64,000 bases of DNA, taken from the NCBI GenBank assembly GCA_933228675.1, contig OW121743.1:68268708-68332707 (forward strand). Reading direction: 5' to 3'. A program made the position numbers and the translations under genes. Position 1 is the first letter of the stretch, and the number at the start of each line of letters is the position of its first letter. Source of the DNA: Stomorhina lunata (lineage: Eukaryota; Arthropoda; Insecta; Diptera; Rhiniidae). The notes under the pieces were generated by a model, which saw only the letters and a program-made list of their open reading frames with translations, was not told the DNA's origin and searched no databases. Below, piece after piece: positions 52,491-64,000 of this stretch.

Positions 52491-52857
52491 GAAAAAATGA
52501 ATAAAATGATTCAAAACTAATTGAATATTTGTGTACCTTCTTTTCTCTAAATATATTTTAATTGGTTAGCACTTTACAAAATAAAATATATGAAAACTTT
52601 AAAACTCGAAAAAAAGTGCTTATTAAAAAGCTCCGAGAAAGTCTCGGTCGCCCAGGTACTATAACATAAATCATCATAAATGATGATAATTCTCAAGCAA
52701 CTATAAAAATTCTTCAAAAATTATGAATAGCTTGAATATGACGAAAATAAATCCTTTTAACTAAACTTACTACAGACAAGTTTTGCAAATAAGTCTTAAA
52801 CGATTAGAGACAATTAGTCTAAATTTGACCCAGTCTTATATCTCGTTTTAGTAGTAA

Positions 52858-53208
52858 TTTAGTGAGCCGCCGTGGTATAGCAGGTTAGTCATCCGCCTAG
52901 CATACCAGAGGCCCAAATTCGATCCCTGGCCAGACTCACTTGAAAAAAAAATTTTTCAAAAAAAGCGGCGGTTCACCTCATATCCTCATATCCACATCAT
53001 ATATCTCAGCTAGCCACTGGTTATTGAGTATTAGGCTATGTAAAACTTCTCTAACTAATGCATTTGCCGTTCGGAGCCGGCGTTAAAACGTAGGTCCCTT
53101 TCAGTAAGTCTAAAAATAGAATCGGATGCAGCTCATTGTCTGAGAGATGTACCCCTTGTTCTAATTGGAATGTTGTCTGGGAATTATATATATATATATA
53201 TATATATA
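52858..53208 (+). mobile_element. tRNA-derived SINE with target-site duplication
   Basis: The head resembles a tRNA with pol III promoter boxes: A box TGGTATAGCAGG (52873-52884) and B box ATTCGATCCC (52917-52926). The body contains GCCGTTCGGAGCCGGCG followed by TTAAAACGTAGGTCCC, a block I know from insect SINEs. The 3' end is a TA tail (53185-53210). TAGTAGTAA flanks it at 52849-52857 and 53209-53217. An A/T-rich insertion lies just after the tRNA part. It moves, if at all, with LINE proteins supplied in trans. Confidence 0.85.
52873..52926 (+). promoter_or_regulatory. Internal pol III promoter (A and B boxes) of the SINE
   Basis: A box at 52873-52884 and B box at 52917-52926 sit about 43 bp apart start to start, within the usual range for tRNA-type promoters. 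Confidence 0.7.
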
Positions 53209-54045
53209 TAGTAGTAAGTGACTATGAGACTTTCTCACTTAAATGGATAACCTAAATTTTGATTATTTATTTTTACACCCACCACCAAAAGGAATGAGGT
53301 GTATATAGATTGCCATTCCGTTTGCAATTTCCTTAATATTGGCTCAAGAACCAAAATATATATTTTGAGTTCTTAAGAAATTAAAAGACTATTGGCCGAT
53401 GTCCATCTGTCCATCTGTCTGTCTGTCTTTTGAAATTACGATAACGACTAAACGAAAGTAACTAGCTCACTGAAACTTAGTAGAAACATTCTCCATTATT
53501 GAGAAAATGTTGGTATTGACATAAGGCAAAATCGGTTAACATTTGACCATAGCTCGCCTATTCAAATCGCTTATTTGCTAATAAATAACAAACTATAACA
53601 GCTATGATGATAATATTTGGTGTATTGAAGTTTTACATAAGCCCCAGACAGCATCGGTTTACATTTAGCCATAGCTCCAATACAAAAAACTTACGGAAAC
53701 AGCCTAAATTTCACCTAAAATACACTTAAATACCAATAAATCTAAAACTATAGCAGCTATAACCACTAAATTTACCATAAGGAAGTCTTATGTCAATGTC
53801 AGCTAGTATGCAAAATTTTGTTACAATCGGTCACGATTTGACCATAGCTCTCATATAAAAAACTTACGGAAACACCAAAATACAAAAAGAAAAGGGGGTT
53901 TATGTCCGTCTGTCCGTTAGATAAAAGCGCGTTAGCGCCATAACGAAAATGGCTGCAGCAACAAAATTTTACAAAAAGAAGTCCTATGTAAACGCCAGCA
54001 AGCGTGCAAAATTTTGTTACAATCGTTCACTAATTGTTCACTATT

Positions 54046-54249
<204 letters not shown>

Positions 54250-54587
54250 CACCTAAAATGCACTTAAATACCAATAAATCTAAAACTATAGCAGCTATAA
54301 CCACTAAATTTACCATAAGGAAGTCTTATGTCAATGTCAGCTAATATGCAAAATTTTGTTACAATCGGTCACGATTTGACCATAGCTCTCATATAAAAAA
54401 CTTACGGAAACACAAAAATACAAAAAGAAAAGGGAGTTTATGTCCGTCTGTCCGTTAGATAAAAGCGCGTTAGCGCCATAACGAAAATGGCTGCAGCAAC
54501 AAAATTTTACAAAAAGAAGTCCTATGTAAACGCCAGCAAGCGTGCAAAATTTTGTTACAATCGTTCACTAATTGTTCACTATTTTGT

Positions 54588-55341
<754 letters not shown>

Positions 55342-55777
55342 AAATCACGATAACTCCTAAACGAAAGGAGCTAGTAAAAATAAACTTAGTAAAAATATTC
55401 TTTATCTCTTAAAAAAAATTTGGTATTGAAATTTTGCAAAATCGGTTCACATTTGACCATAGCTCTTGTATAACCTCGTCTAGGCTAATCGCTTATTTAT
55501 TAACAAATGACAAATTATATCAGTTATGCTGATAAAATTTAGTATGTAGAAGTTTTACATTAGCCCTAGGCAGCGTATAAAATTTCATCAAAATCGGTTC
55601 ACATTTAGCCATAGCTCCCATACAAAAATCTTACGAAAACAGCCTAAATTTCACCTAAAATACACTTAAATGCCAAATCTAAAAGTATTACAGATATAAC
55701 CACTAAATTTTGCACAAGAAAGTTTTATATCAATGCCAGCCAGTGTACAAAATTTTGTCACAATCGGTCAGCATTTG

Positions 55778-55874
55778 ACCATAGCTCCCATATAAAAAAC
55801 TTATGGAAACATAAAAATACCTTTTCTTTATGTATTTTTGTGTTTCCATAAGTTTTTTATATGGGAGCTATGGT
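55778..55874. repeat. 97-bp palindromic hairpin within family A
   Basis: ACCATAGCTCCCATATAAAA at the left pairs with its reverse complement ending at 55874; arms are about 43 bp with one or two mismatches around a CTTTTCTTTAT centre. It arose by local inversion of a family-A module (compare the single-sided module at 53845). Confidence 0.9.
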
Positions 55875-56783
55875 TGTTTATGTCCGTCAGATAAAAGCAC
55901 GATAGCACCTTAATGAAAAGAGCTAGAGGGACAAAATTTTACAAAAGTATTTTGGATGTCTTGAAAAAGACGTGTGTTGAAAATAGACAAAATCGGTTCA
56001 CATTTAGTTAGAGCTCCCATATAACCCGCCCCGGGAAACACATTAATGCTGATAAATTGATTACAATTGTAATAGCTATGACGATTATATTTAAAATAGG
56101 GAAGTTTTATGCAATTTATGATCAGTTTATCGAATTTTATAGGAATCAGTCCATATTTGACTTTAGCTTTCATATGAAAAACACTCACGGAAACCAAAAA
56201 TTTCAGAAAAGGCCAGTTAAAAGCTATTAAATAAGAGACTATGATAGCTATGGCCACTAAATTTGCAAGAATAAGCTCTATATATATACCAGCCAGCATG
56301 TAAAATCTTGTTACAATCGGTCTACATTTGGCTGGCTATAATTATTATATATATAACATCCCCTTTTTATATCTACAATTAAAAAGATGCACCTATAAAA
56401 TTAGATAGGCATCAATCAATGTTCAGCCCAGACTTTATATATGATTAATGCATTAGGAACTCCTAATGAAATATATGGACCTGCCGTATTAGTATTTACG
56501 TGTTTAGCCTAACTACATATTAACGAAACGTATTTAACAACTTATTAATATAAAACTATACCCGGCTATGAGACTAAATATAATTTTAAATGTTGAACTA
56601 TAAAGCTAAGGCAACCGAATTTAATCCAAAGGTTTTACCAACAATACCAATTGGCTTAGCAATTATTATTATTTTGAATTAGCCGCACCCTTGTAGATAT
56701 ATGAGATATATTTCTAAATTTAACACAACTTGATTGTGGGTATACAAGATTCGGCACAGCCGAATATAACACTCTTACTTGTT

Positions 56784-57279
56784 ATATTTACAATCCAAAA
56801 GATCTTGAGGTACATTCAGTATATTAAGATTACACCTACGAATTTAGATAGCTATCAATCAATGTTAAGTCCAGACTTTATATTCGGTAGATTCATTCTG
56901 CATCCCAACAAAATATATGACCCTGCCGTGTTACTATCAACATGTTTATCTTAACTACATACTAAGCACAACGAAAAGTATTTAATAGCTTATTAATCTA
57001 AAACTATACGCGGTTCTGAAACAACATTTTGTGCAAAGTAAATACTAGGGAAACCACTTAGATACTTTTAAATATTGAACCATAAGGCCACTACAACAGA
57101 ACTGAGTCCAAAGATTTTACCACCAACACCAACTAGCTTAACTCTTTTCTTCGAATTTGGTACATATTTTGAATAAGCTACGTACTCGTAGATATATGAG
57201 ATATATTTCTAAACTTAACACAATTTTATGGAGGGTATATAAGATTCGGCACAGCCGAATATAAGACTCCTACTTGTTT
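56784..57279 (+). repeat. Family A 3'-end fragment, second copy
   Basis: Repeats the 3' part of the preceding copy (AGATCTTGAGGTACATTCAG onward) and ends with its own TTCGGCACAGCCGAA hairpin (57245-57259). Confidence 0.8.
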
Positions 57280-57284
57280 AATTT

Positions 57285-57890
57285 CTTTTTTGGGTTTATA
57301 TAAGTAAATCGGACTGTATAATTAAATACCAAAATGAGACTCAAAAAGTATGTTATATGTTCTATTGTAAATGTCAACAGCCATTTATCTTAAAAACAAA
57401 AGAAGAAATATTTATATGTGGAAAAATATTTATTTTTTTTCGCCTCAGGTTAGGGTATTTTATTTAAAACGTGTTGCTTACTTTTCAATTTTATTTTTTT
57501 CTCATTTTTCATTTTCCCTAGCAAACTAATTAAAAAGTCACTTACATGCACATACAAATGCTTACATATATCTAAAAATACATGTGCATGTTTACATTAA
57601 AAAAAGTATAAAAATGTTAACTTGACATTCATATGTGAATGTGGGTGAAAGTGTGTGTGTGTGTGAGTGTTTTGCTTGCTTCTTAACCGTTACTGTGATT
57701 GCAAGAGGATATAAAAATCTTTTCAGATTTAGCTTTTTTTAATTACTCACTCACTTTGAACAAGAACAAAATTTATGGCCCCCAGCAGAATTAAATGGAA
57801 AAAGGAAGCAAGAAGGTTTGTAAACAGTTGTTAGGATTTAAATGCTATAGCAGCTAAAAATCATCCATTTCAATTACAATTTCTAAAAGG
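57285..57890. other. AT-rich DNA with a short GT run and a possible tiny exon pair
   Basis: GT run at about 57651-57664. A candidate short exon starts at ATG 57775 (see findings), too weak to annotate as a gene. Confidence 0.4.
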
Positions 57891-58404
57891 GATAATAACC
57901 TAAAATTTGTATTTTTATTTTTTCAGATATATCCTAAATCTTAGCTTCGGGCTTTGGGTGTGATTAAAATTTTAAACAAAACAAACAGAAAATTAGAAAT
58001 TTATTGAAGTAATTAGGATTTATTTTCCAAATGTTTGTCTTTCAAATTTTTTGCAAAAGCATTTAATCCTTTTGGCTTTTTCTTATGAAACATTTTTAAA
58101 ATTTATATTTAATTGACATTTAATTATCTGCAATTTTAATTACTGTAATTATTTGTTTGTTTCTTTTTATTCAATAATTCTTTTTAATTCTATTAATTGT
58201 TTCAATTTTCAGAAAAAATATTTTAAACATAAATTTTTTAACCAATATAATATCTTTTGAATTCTAATATTCAATTTCTATAACTAATAGAAAATTTTGA
58301 AGTTGAAATAAGATAAGTTGTATTTTAAGCAATTTAGAGTGTTATATTCGGCTGTGAAGGATCTTATATACCCACTGTCAAATTGTATTAAATTTGAAAA
58401 ATAC

Positions 58405-58407
<3 letters not shown>

Positions 58408-58456
<49 letters not shown>
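58408..58456. repeat. TA tract, first duplicate
   Basis: About 24 TA dinucleotides at the break of the first truncated family-A end. Confidence 0.95.
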
Positions 58457-58459
<3 letters not shown>

Positions 58460-58971
58460 ATAACCTAAATTTGTATTTTTATTTTTTCAGATATATCCTA
58501 AATCTTAGCTTCGGGCTTTGGGTGTGATTAAAATTTTAAACAAAACAAACAGAAAATTAGAAATTTATTGAAGTAATTAGGATTTATTTTCCAAATGTTT
58601 GTCTTTCAAATTTTTTGCAAAAGCATTTAATCCTTTTGGCTTTTTCTTATGAAACATTTTTAAAATTTATATTTAATTGACATTTAATTATCTGCAATTT
58701 TAATTACTGTAATTATTTGTTTGTTTCTTTTTATTCAATAATTCTTTTTAATTCTATTAATTGTTTCAATTTTCAGAAAAAATATTTTAAACATAAATTT
58801 TTTAACCAATATAATATCTTTTGAATTCTAATATTCAATTTCTATAACTAATAGAAAATTTTGAAGTTGAAATAAGATAAGTTGTATTTTAAGCAATTTT
58901 GAGTGTTATATTCGGCTGTGAAGGATCTTATATACCCACTGTCAAATTTTATTAAATTTGAAAAATACCTC

Positions 58972-58972
<1 letters not shown>

Positions 58973-59057
<85 letters not shown>

Positions 59058-59069
59058 ATATATATATAA
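58973..59069. repeat. TA tract, second duplicate
   Basis: About 48 TA units with two small interruptions (AAATA near 58981, CTATA near 59054). Its longer length suggests further slippage after the duplication. Confidence 0.95.
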
Positions 59070-59502
59070 TGGATCGGACCGGTATGGACCGGTTCCTATA
59101 AAATTTGACATACTGCCCACTTCCTTAAAACTTATCTGTTCTACATTTAGTTGTCATAGCTATTACAATTGTATTCAATTTATCAGCATAAATAGTATTC
59201 CCGGGGAAGGGTTATATGGGAGCTCTAACTAAATCTCAACCAATTTCGTCCACTTTTAGTATACAACTTCCATAACGTATCGAAAATACTTCTGTAAAAT
59301 TGTGTCTCTCTAACTTTTTTCGTTAAGGCGCTATCGAGCTTTTATCTGGTGGACAGACGGACATAAACCCCCTTTTCTTTTTTGTTTGTTTGTGTTTCCG
59401 TAAGTTTTTTATATGGGAGCTATGGTCAAATGGTGACCGATTGTAACAAAATTTGGCACTCTGGCTGATATTCACCTAAAACTCTTTTATGCTAAATTTA
59501 GC

Positions 59503-59966
<464 letters not shown>

Positions 59967-60280
59967 CGTCTTAGAATTTCATAAGTACTCAGAATATACA
60001 TCAATTTTTGTTTTTAAGCCAATATAGTCGATATACCCCTTATCTTTTTGATGGTGGGTATAAAAAATAATGGTGGGTATAAAAAATAATAGAAAATTGT
60101 TAAGTGTTTTTATCATATATGTAATAATTTGTCATTTATTTGGGAATAAGCAATTGACACATTCGGGGTTATACGGGGGCTGTGTTCAAATGTAAACCGA
60201 TTTCGCCCAATTTCAAAATCGAAATTTTACAAGAAATGAAGTTTCAGCGACCTACATCCTTTCGTTAAGGTTTTATCGAC

Positions 60281-60547
<267 letters not shown>

Positions 60548-60868
60548 CGTCTTAGAATTTCACAAGTACTCAGAATATACATCAATTTTTGTTTTTAAGA
60601 CAATATTAAGAAAATTACAAACGGAAAGACAATGTCGATATACCCCTAATCTTTTTGATGGTGGGTATAAAAAATAATAGAAAATTGTTCAGTCTTTTTA
60701 TCATCATATATGTAATAATTTGTAATTTATTTGGGAATAAGCAATTGACACATTCGGGGTTATACGGGGGCTGTGTTCAAATGTAAACCGATTTCGCCCA
60801 ATTTCAATATCGAAATTTTACAAGAAATGAAGTTTCAGCGACCTACATCCTTTCGTTGAGGTTTTATC

Positions 60869-61052
60869 GTGTCGACAACAGACAGACCGACAGACACACA
60901 GGCAGACAAGCAGACAGCCAGATAAGTAGACAGACAGACGGACAGTTACACAGCCAGACAAGCAGATAGACAAGTCAGATGGACAGACAGACACACAGAC
61001 AGATAGCCAGATAGACCTACTGACAGACTGACCTACTGACAGACAAACAGAC
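60869..61052 (-). repeat. GACA tract, third of three (impure)
   Basis: About 185 bp, heavily interrupted by CAGCCAGATAAG and GACCTACTGACAG units; the least expanded of the three. It retains the GTGTCGACAACAGACAG junction also seen at the 25.0-kb copy. Confidence 0.93.
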
Positions 61053-61165
61053 ATCGTCTTAGAAATTCATAAGGATTCAGAATATACATAAATTTTTGTT
61101 TTGATCCAATATTACTTAACGACAATCTCAATATACCCCCCAATATTTCTGATGGTGGGTATAAA

Positions 61166-61390
61166 AACTAATAGAAAATTATTAAGTTTAAATAAGATAC
61201 ATTTTATTGTAAAACTAAAAACATTTAACTCTAGTGAGAACATTAGAATTATTGATTTTATTAAATATTTAAATTTATGATAAAACCAGATACATAAACC
61301 CATTAACTTCTACAGACATAAATATCTACTGAAACAGCATCTGCCTGTAGGCGGCTATTGCCATATGGTATTAAAATATATGTATATGTA
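61166..61390. other. AT-rich spacer
   Basis: No recognised feature. Confidence 0.4.
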
Positions 61391-61395
61391 GGTAT

Positions 61396-62507
61396 ATTAG
61401 AGTGCACCTTATTTAACAAAAGTGCGAAAGTGAACCGTAACTCCTCTCTGAAATGTTATACGTAACATAAAAACATGTTGTAGAATTTTTCTTTAAAAAA
61501 TAGCATAAAAGGAACACATGCCGCATCCGTCCACAAAGTGCTAAACTTGTTTGTATGGGAAAAAAATTGAAGTATTTTCTAGTTTGCCTAAATTTTAAGC
61601 ACTTGGAATTACATTTTTTAAAAGAATACTGGAATGTGAAGTAGAACTGAAATAGCTTTTCAAACATCAACATTTAAAATCCATTAAGCAGTTTCGGAGT
61701 TATTGCAATTTTTACCCAAAAATTCGTCTCCTTGACGATACGCCTAAGCATATGCAGCAAATTTACTTAAGGACAAATAAAGTTCAAAGTAAGACATGAT
61801 TTACAATTCTATGACCTATTAGTACTAAATAGATGAGTTTTGTTAAAATATAAGCGAATTTACTTTTTTTCATATTAAAAAAATTATACTTTATTCTCAG
61901 GCCGCTTTCAAAAATCATTTTTTAATTTTTTTTTAAATTTTGTTCCACAAATGTTACATATAGTAAATTTTCTTTCCAGAGTCATAGAAGAAACAAATGG
62001 AAGAAAAAAAAACATAAAAATGAGGTCAATATCTTTAACCCTTTCGCAGTATCTGCGATTTGATGTTGTAAAATTTCGCGAAAATATGAATTTGTTATAA
62101 TAGTTTGAGTATATGCTTCTTAAATTGTGCCAATGTTCAACATTAATGATAGTAATAGCGAATATTTTTTCTCAGATCATATAGAAAGTTCCCGGGATCA
62201 AAGGTCAGAATTTAGAGTTTATTTCATTTTCCACAGGAAAATAACGGAAAAACTTTTTCTTTCCAAATTTTGTTCAAAATGCAAAATTATATTAATTCTT
62301 GTGAACATTAGGTGTTTTTATTAGACAAAAAAGTGCAACAATAATGAATTTACATAATTTTTGAATATCGGTTTCTAAATTTTTGCGAAAATCTCTAAAA
62401 GTAAACATGGTATTAGGATGATTTTTAGAAATAGTATAGACCAATGTATTAGAAATTCAGATTTAAGGTCCAATTTCACACTTTCGTAAAATAAGAAGCA
62501 TCCTAAT
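61396..62507 (+). mobile_element. Non-autonomous element with terminal inverted repeats (family C)
   Basis: The left end (ATTAGAGTGCACCTTATTTA) and the reverse complement of the right end (ATTAGGATGCTTCTTATTTT) match at about 31 of 40 positions. GTAT lies directly outside both ends (61392-61395 and 62508-62511) and may be a four-base target duplication. The interior (61640-62110) aligns with the arms of the inverted-repeat insertion at 46.6-47.9 kb. No transposase is encoded; the 86- and 65-codon frames are unrecognised. Confidence 0.65.
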
Positions 62508-62511
62508 GTAT

Positions 62512-63514
62512 ACATTTTATATATATTTATATATTTTTATTTATCTATACTTACAGACATACATAGATATTCCAATAAAATTTTATATACTTTTACTCCC
62601 AACTCACAAACAAACAAAACAGATCATGAATACAAATATTTTTATTGTCATATTTACAAATTTCGAAGCTTGAAGCCAGAAGCCAGAGGCAAATTTACCC
62701 CTATTAGAAAAAAAAAAAACACAAAATTTTTAAAAGCCACAAATATCACACAAAAATGAAAAAGGATAAAAAAATATTGAAATATATTTCAAATGTACTT
62801 AAATTTCACTTAAAATTCCCCTTCTATATCAAATTTACATTGTCAGTGTGTAAAAAGCATTTACATTTTTATATTAAATTTCTGATATCTCAACCATAAA
62901 ATAATTGTATTAAAAATACATATGATTCCAAAACCAATAAAACAAAACTCGAAATGCACATCAAATATCGAGGAAATAAGTGGCAAATTTATGGGGAAAA
63001 ACAAGGAAAAAAAGTTTTATTGAAAATTGAGTTATTGGTGGCATTCGCATAAAAAAACACAAATAAATATTTATTTGTGCTTTTAATGTGAATAAATTGT
63101 TATTCATTCATTTATTTATTTGTTTGTGGTGAATAACTGAATTAACAAAACTTTTACAAGAGCCAAAGCTTGACTATATGAGAGTGAGTCATTTTTTATA
63201 AATTCTTGGAATTTTATTGGATATTTTGTAATAAAGTTTTATTAATGTTTGGTTTTGAATGGAAAAGTTTAAGGGGACTGGAGCTAAGGGAGATAAAAAT
63301 ATGCAAATGTTGACAGTTCATTGAATAAAATATATCTCTACTGAGATTCAAGAAAATAGTTATGTGTAGTTCTATCTAAAAGTCAAGATAGAAACAGTAA
63401 GTAAATATATAAGGGGTAAGCATCTATGAGGGGTGAGCATGCAAAATGTAAATAAGAAACATTTTTCTTTGCGTATTTTTTAAAGAGCCATCGTAGTGGC
63501 TCTTTAATAATATT
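62512..63514. other. AT-rich, single-copy-looking DNA
   Basis: No gene recognised. It contains a perfect 22-bp palindrome at 63058-63079 and the short repeat AAGCTTGAAGCCAGAAGCCAG near 62669. Confidence 0.5.
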
Positions 63515-63590
63515 TTACATCGAAAATTTTTAAAAGAAAAATTTTATATCGAAAATTTTTTACAGAAAAAATTTATTCAAAATGAGAGAG
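63515..63590. repeat. Short AnTn array beside hammerhead copy 4
   Basis: Two or three TATCGAAAATTTTT-type units, directly downstream (in element sense) of the hammerhead repeat. Confidence 0.75.
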
Positions 63591-63593
63591 TAT

Positions 63594-63775
63594 TCGCATT
63601 TGATCCCAAATCTGTTACATTTATTTATTAATGTAACAGACCAATTTATTGATAAAAAGCCAAAAAAAAATGTTTTGCGGAGAAACCAAAATTTCTCGAT
63701 GCGTTTCAATAGTTGGCCTAACCTAACCAATCTCTTCAGGAGGAGTATCCCCAATTTAGCAAGAATGTGGGAAGT
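63594..63775 (-). repeat. Hammerhead-bearing dispersed repeat, copy 4 (decayed core)
   Basis: Read on the minus strand it has the same order as copy 2: AATTGGGGATACTCCTCC, CTGAAGA (63739-63733), GAAACGCATCGAG, the GGCTTTTTATCAATAAATTGG-type linker, the perfect hairpin (63611-63640) and GGGATCAAATGCGAATACTC. Helix II has gained bases and mispairs, helix III has lost its C-G pair, and helix I is weakened (GAGAAA), so cleavage is unlikely. The frames on both strands here (63560-63794) are explained by the repeat. Confidence 0.7.
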
Positions 63776-63837
63776 GAAGGAAGATAAAAACTGAAAATTG
63801 TTTCTATTTTGTTCAATCTACGCTTTTATTTATGGTT

Positions 63838-64000
63838 TATGAAAAATTTCGATAAAAAATTTTTCTATACAAAATTTTAGATATTAAATTTTTCTATAGA
63901 AAATTTTTTATAGAAAATATTTTTATAGATAATTTTCGTTACAAAATTTTTTTTAAAGATAATTTTCGTTACAAAACTTTTTTATAGAAAATTTTCCGTA
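63838..64000. repeat. AnTn array running off the window end
   Basis: Diverged CTATAGAAAATTTTT units with GTTACAAAA linkers, continuing past the window edge. Confidence 0.85.

Larger units (their letters stand above)
57892..59069. repeat. 565-bp tandem duplication ending in TA tracts
   Basis: 57892-58456 and 58457-59069 are near-identical: both contain CTTCGGGCTTTGGGTGTGA and AGCATTTAATCCTTTTGGC, then a truncated family-A end (GTTATATTCGGCTGTGAAGG) leading into a TA tract. The second copy continues into family-A sequence. Confidence 0.92.

Noticed and set aside
52619..52660. Helitron 3' end suggested by CCGAGA-AAG-TCTCGG hairpin
   Set aside because: The hairpin is real but no CTRR end or matching 5' end was found.
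53192..53210. Stand-alone TA microsatellite
   Set aside because: It is the tail of the SINE, shown by the flanking target duplication.

Overview
The window looks like non-coding, repeat-dominated DNA from a fly. It is very AT-rich, with no long conserved reading frame, rRNA, operon or bacterial signal. It is full of dispersed repeats carrying expanded GTCT/GACA tetranucleotide tracts and TA tracts, the 'mini-me / proto-microsatellite' architecture known from Diptera. The family-A repeat ends (TATACCC..., TTCGGC-ACA-GCCGAA...TTACTTG) look like those of calyptrate flies. That placement is from general knowledge, not a search; species is not determinable here.

Layout. 1-5.7 kb: a decayed hammerhead repeat, a 29-bp satellite, a family-B repeat, then featureless AT-rich DNA. 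5.7-12.4 kb: two 31-bp AnTn satellites with a short GC-richer island between them (about 9.0-9.2 kb) that could hold small minus-strand exons. 13.55-18.54 kb: a strikingly uniform 11-bp satellite. 18.5-24.3 kb: single-copy-looking DNA, a second 29-bp array, two family-B copies, and an intact hammerhead-ribozyme repeat beside a compound GACA/GATA/GACT tract. 24.3-27.3 kb: family-A repeats. 27.3-36.3 kb: three more 31-bp satellites, broken by a 1.4-kb long-inverted-repeat element. 37.7-44.2 kb: degenerate AnTn arrays interleaved with GTCY tracts, plus a second intact hammerhead repeat. 44.2-61.2 kb: a nest of family-A copies with secondary insertions (an inverted-repeat element, a 266-bp foldback, a tRNA-derived SINE with target duplication) and local tandem duplications. 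61.4-62.5 kb: an element with terminal inverted repeats. 63.5-64 kb: a decayed hammerhead repeat between AnTn arrays.

The most notable item is a dispersed repeat of about 170 nt with a type I hammerhead ribozyme core. Two copies have every core base and all three helices; two are decayed. About 52 nt past the predicted cleavage site lies a hairpin with AATAAATA in its loop, whose stem shows a compensatory change between copies. All four copies lie beside or within the AnTn satellite arrays. A link to Penelope-like or retrozyme-like retroelements is plausible by analogy, but no reverse transcriptase is present here.

No gene is annotated with confidence. The two low-confidence exon candidates near 9.0-9.2 kb are reported because they combine open frame, splice signals and base composition unlike their surroundings.
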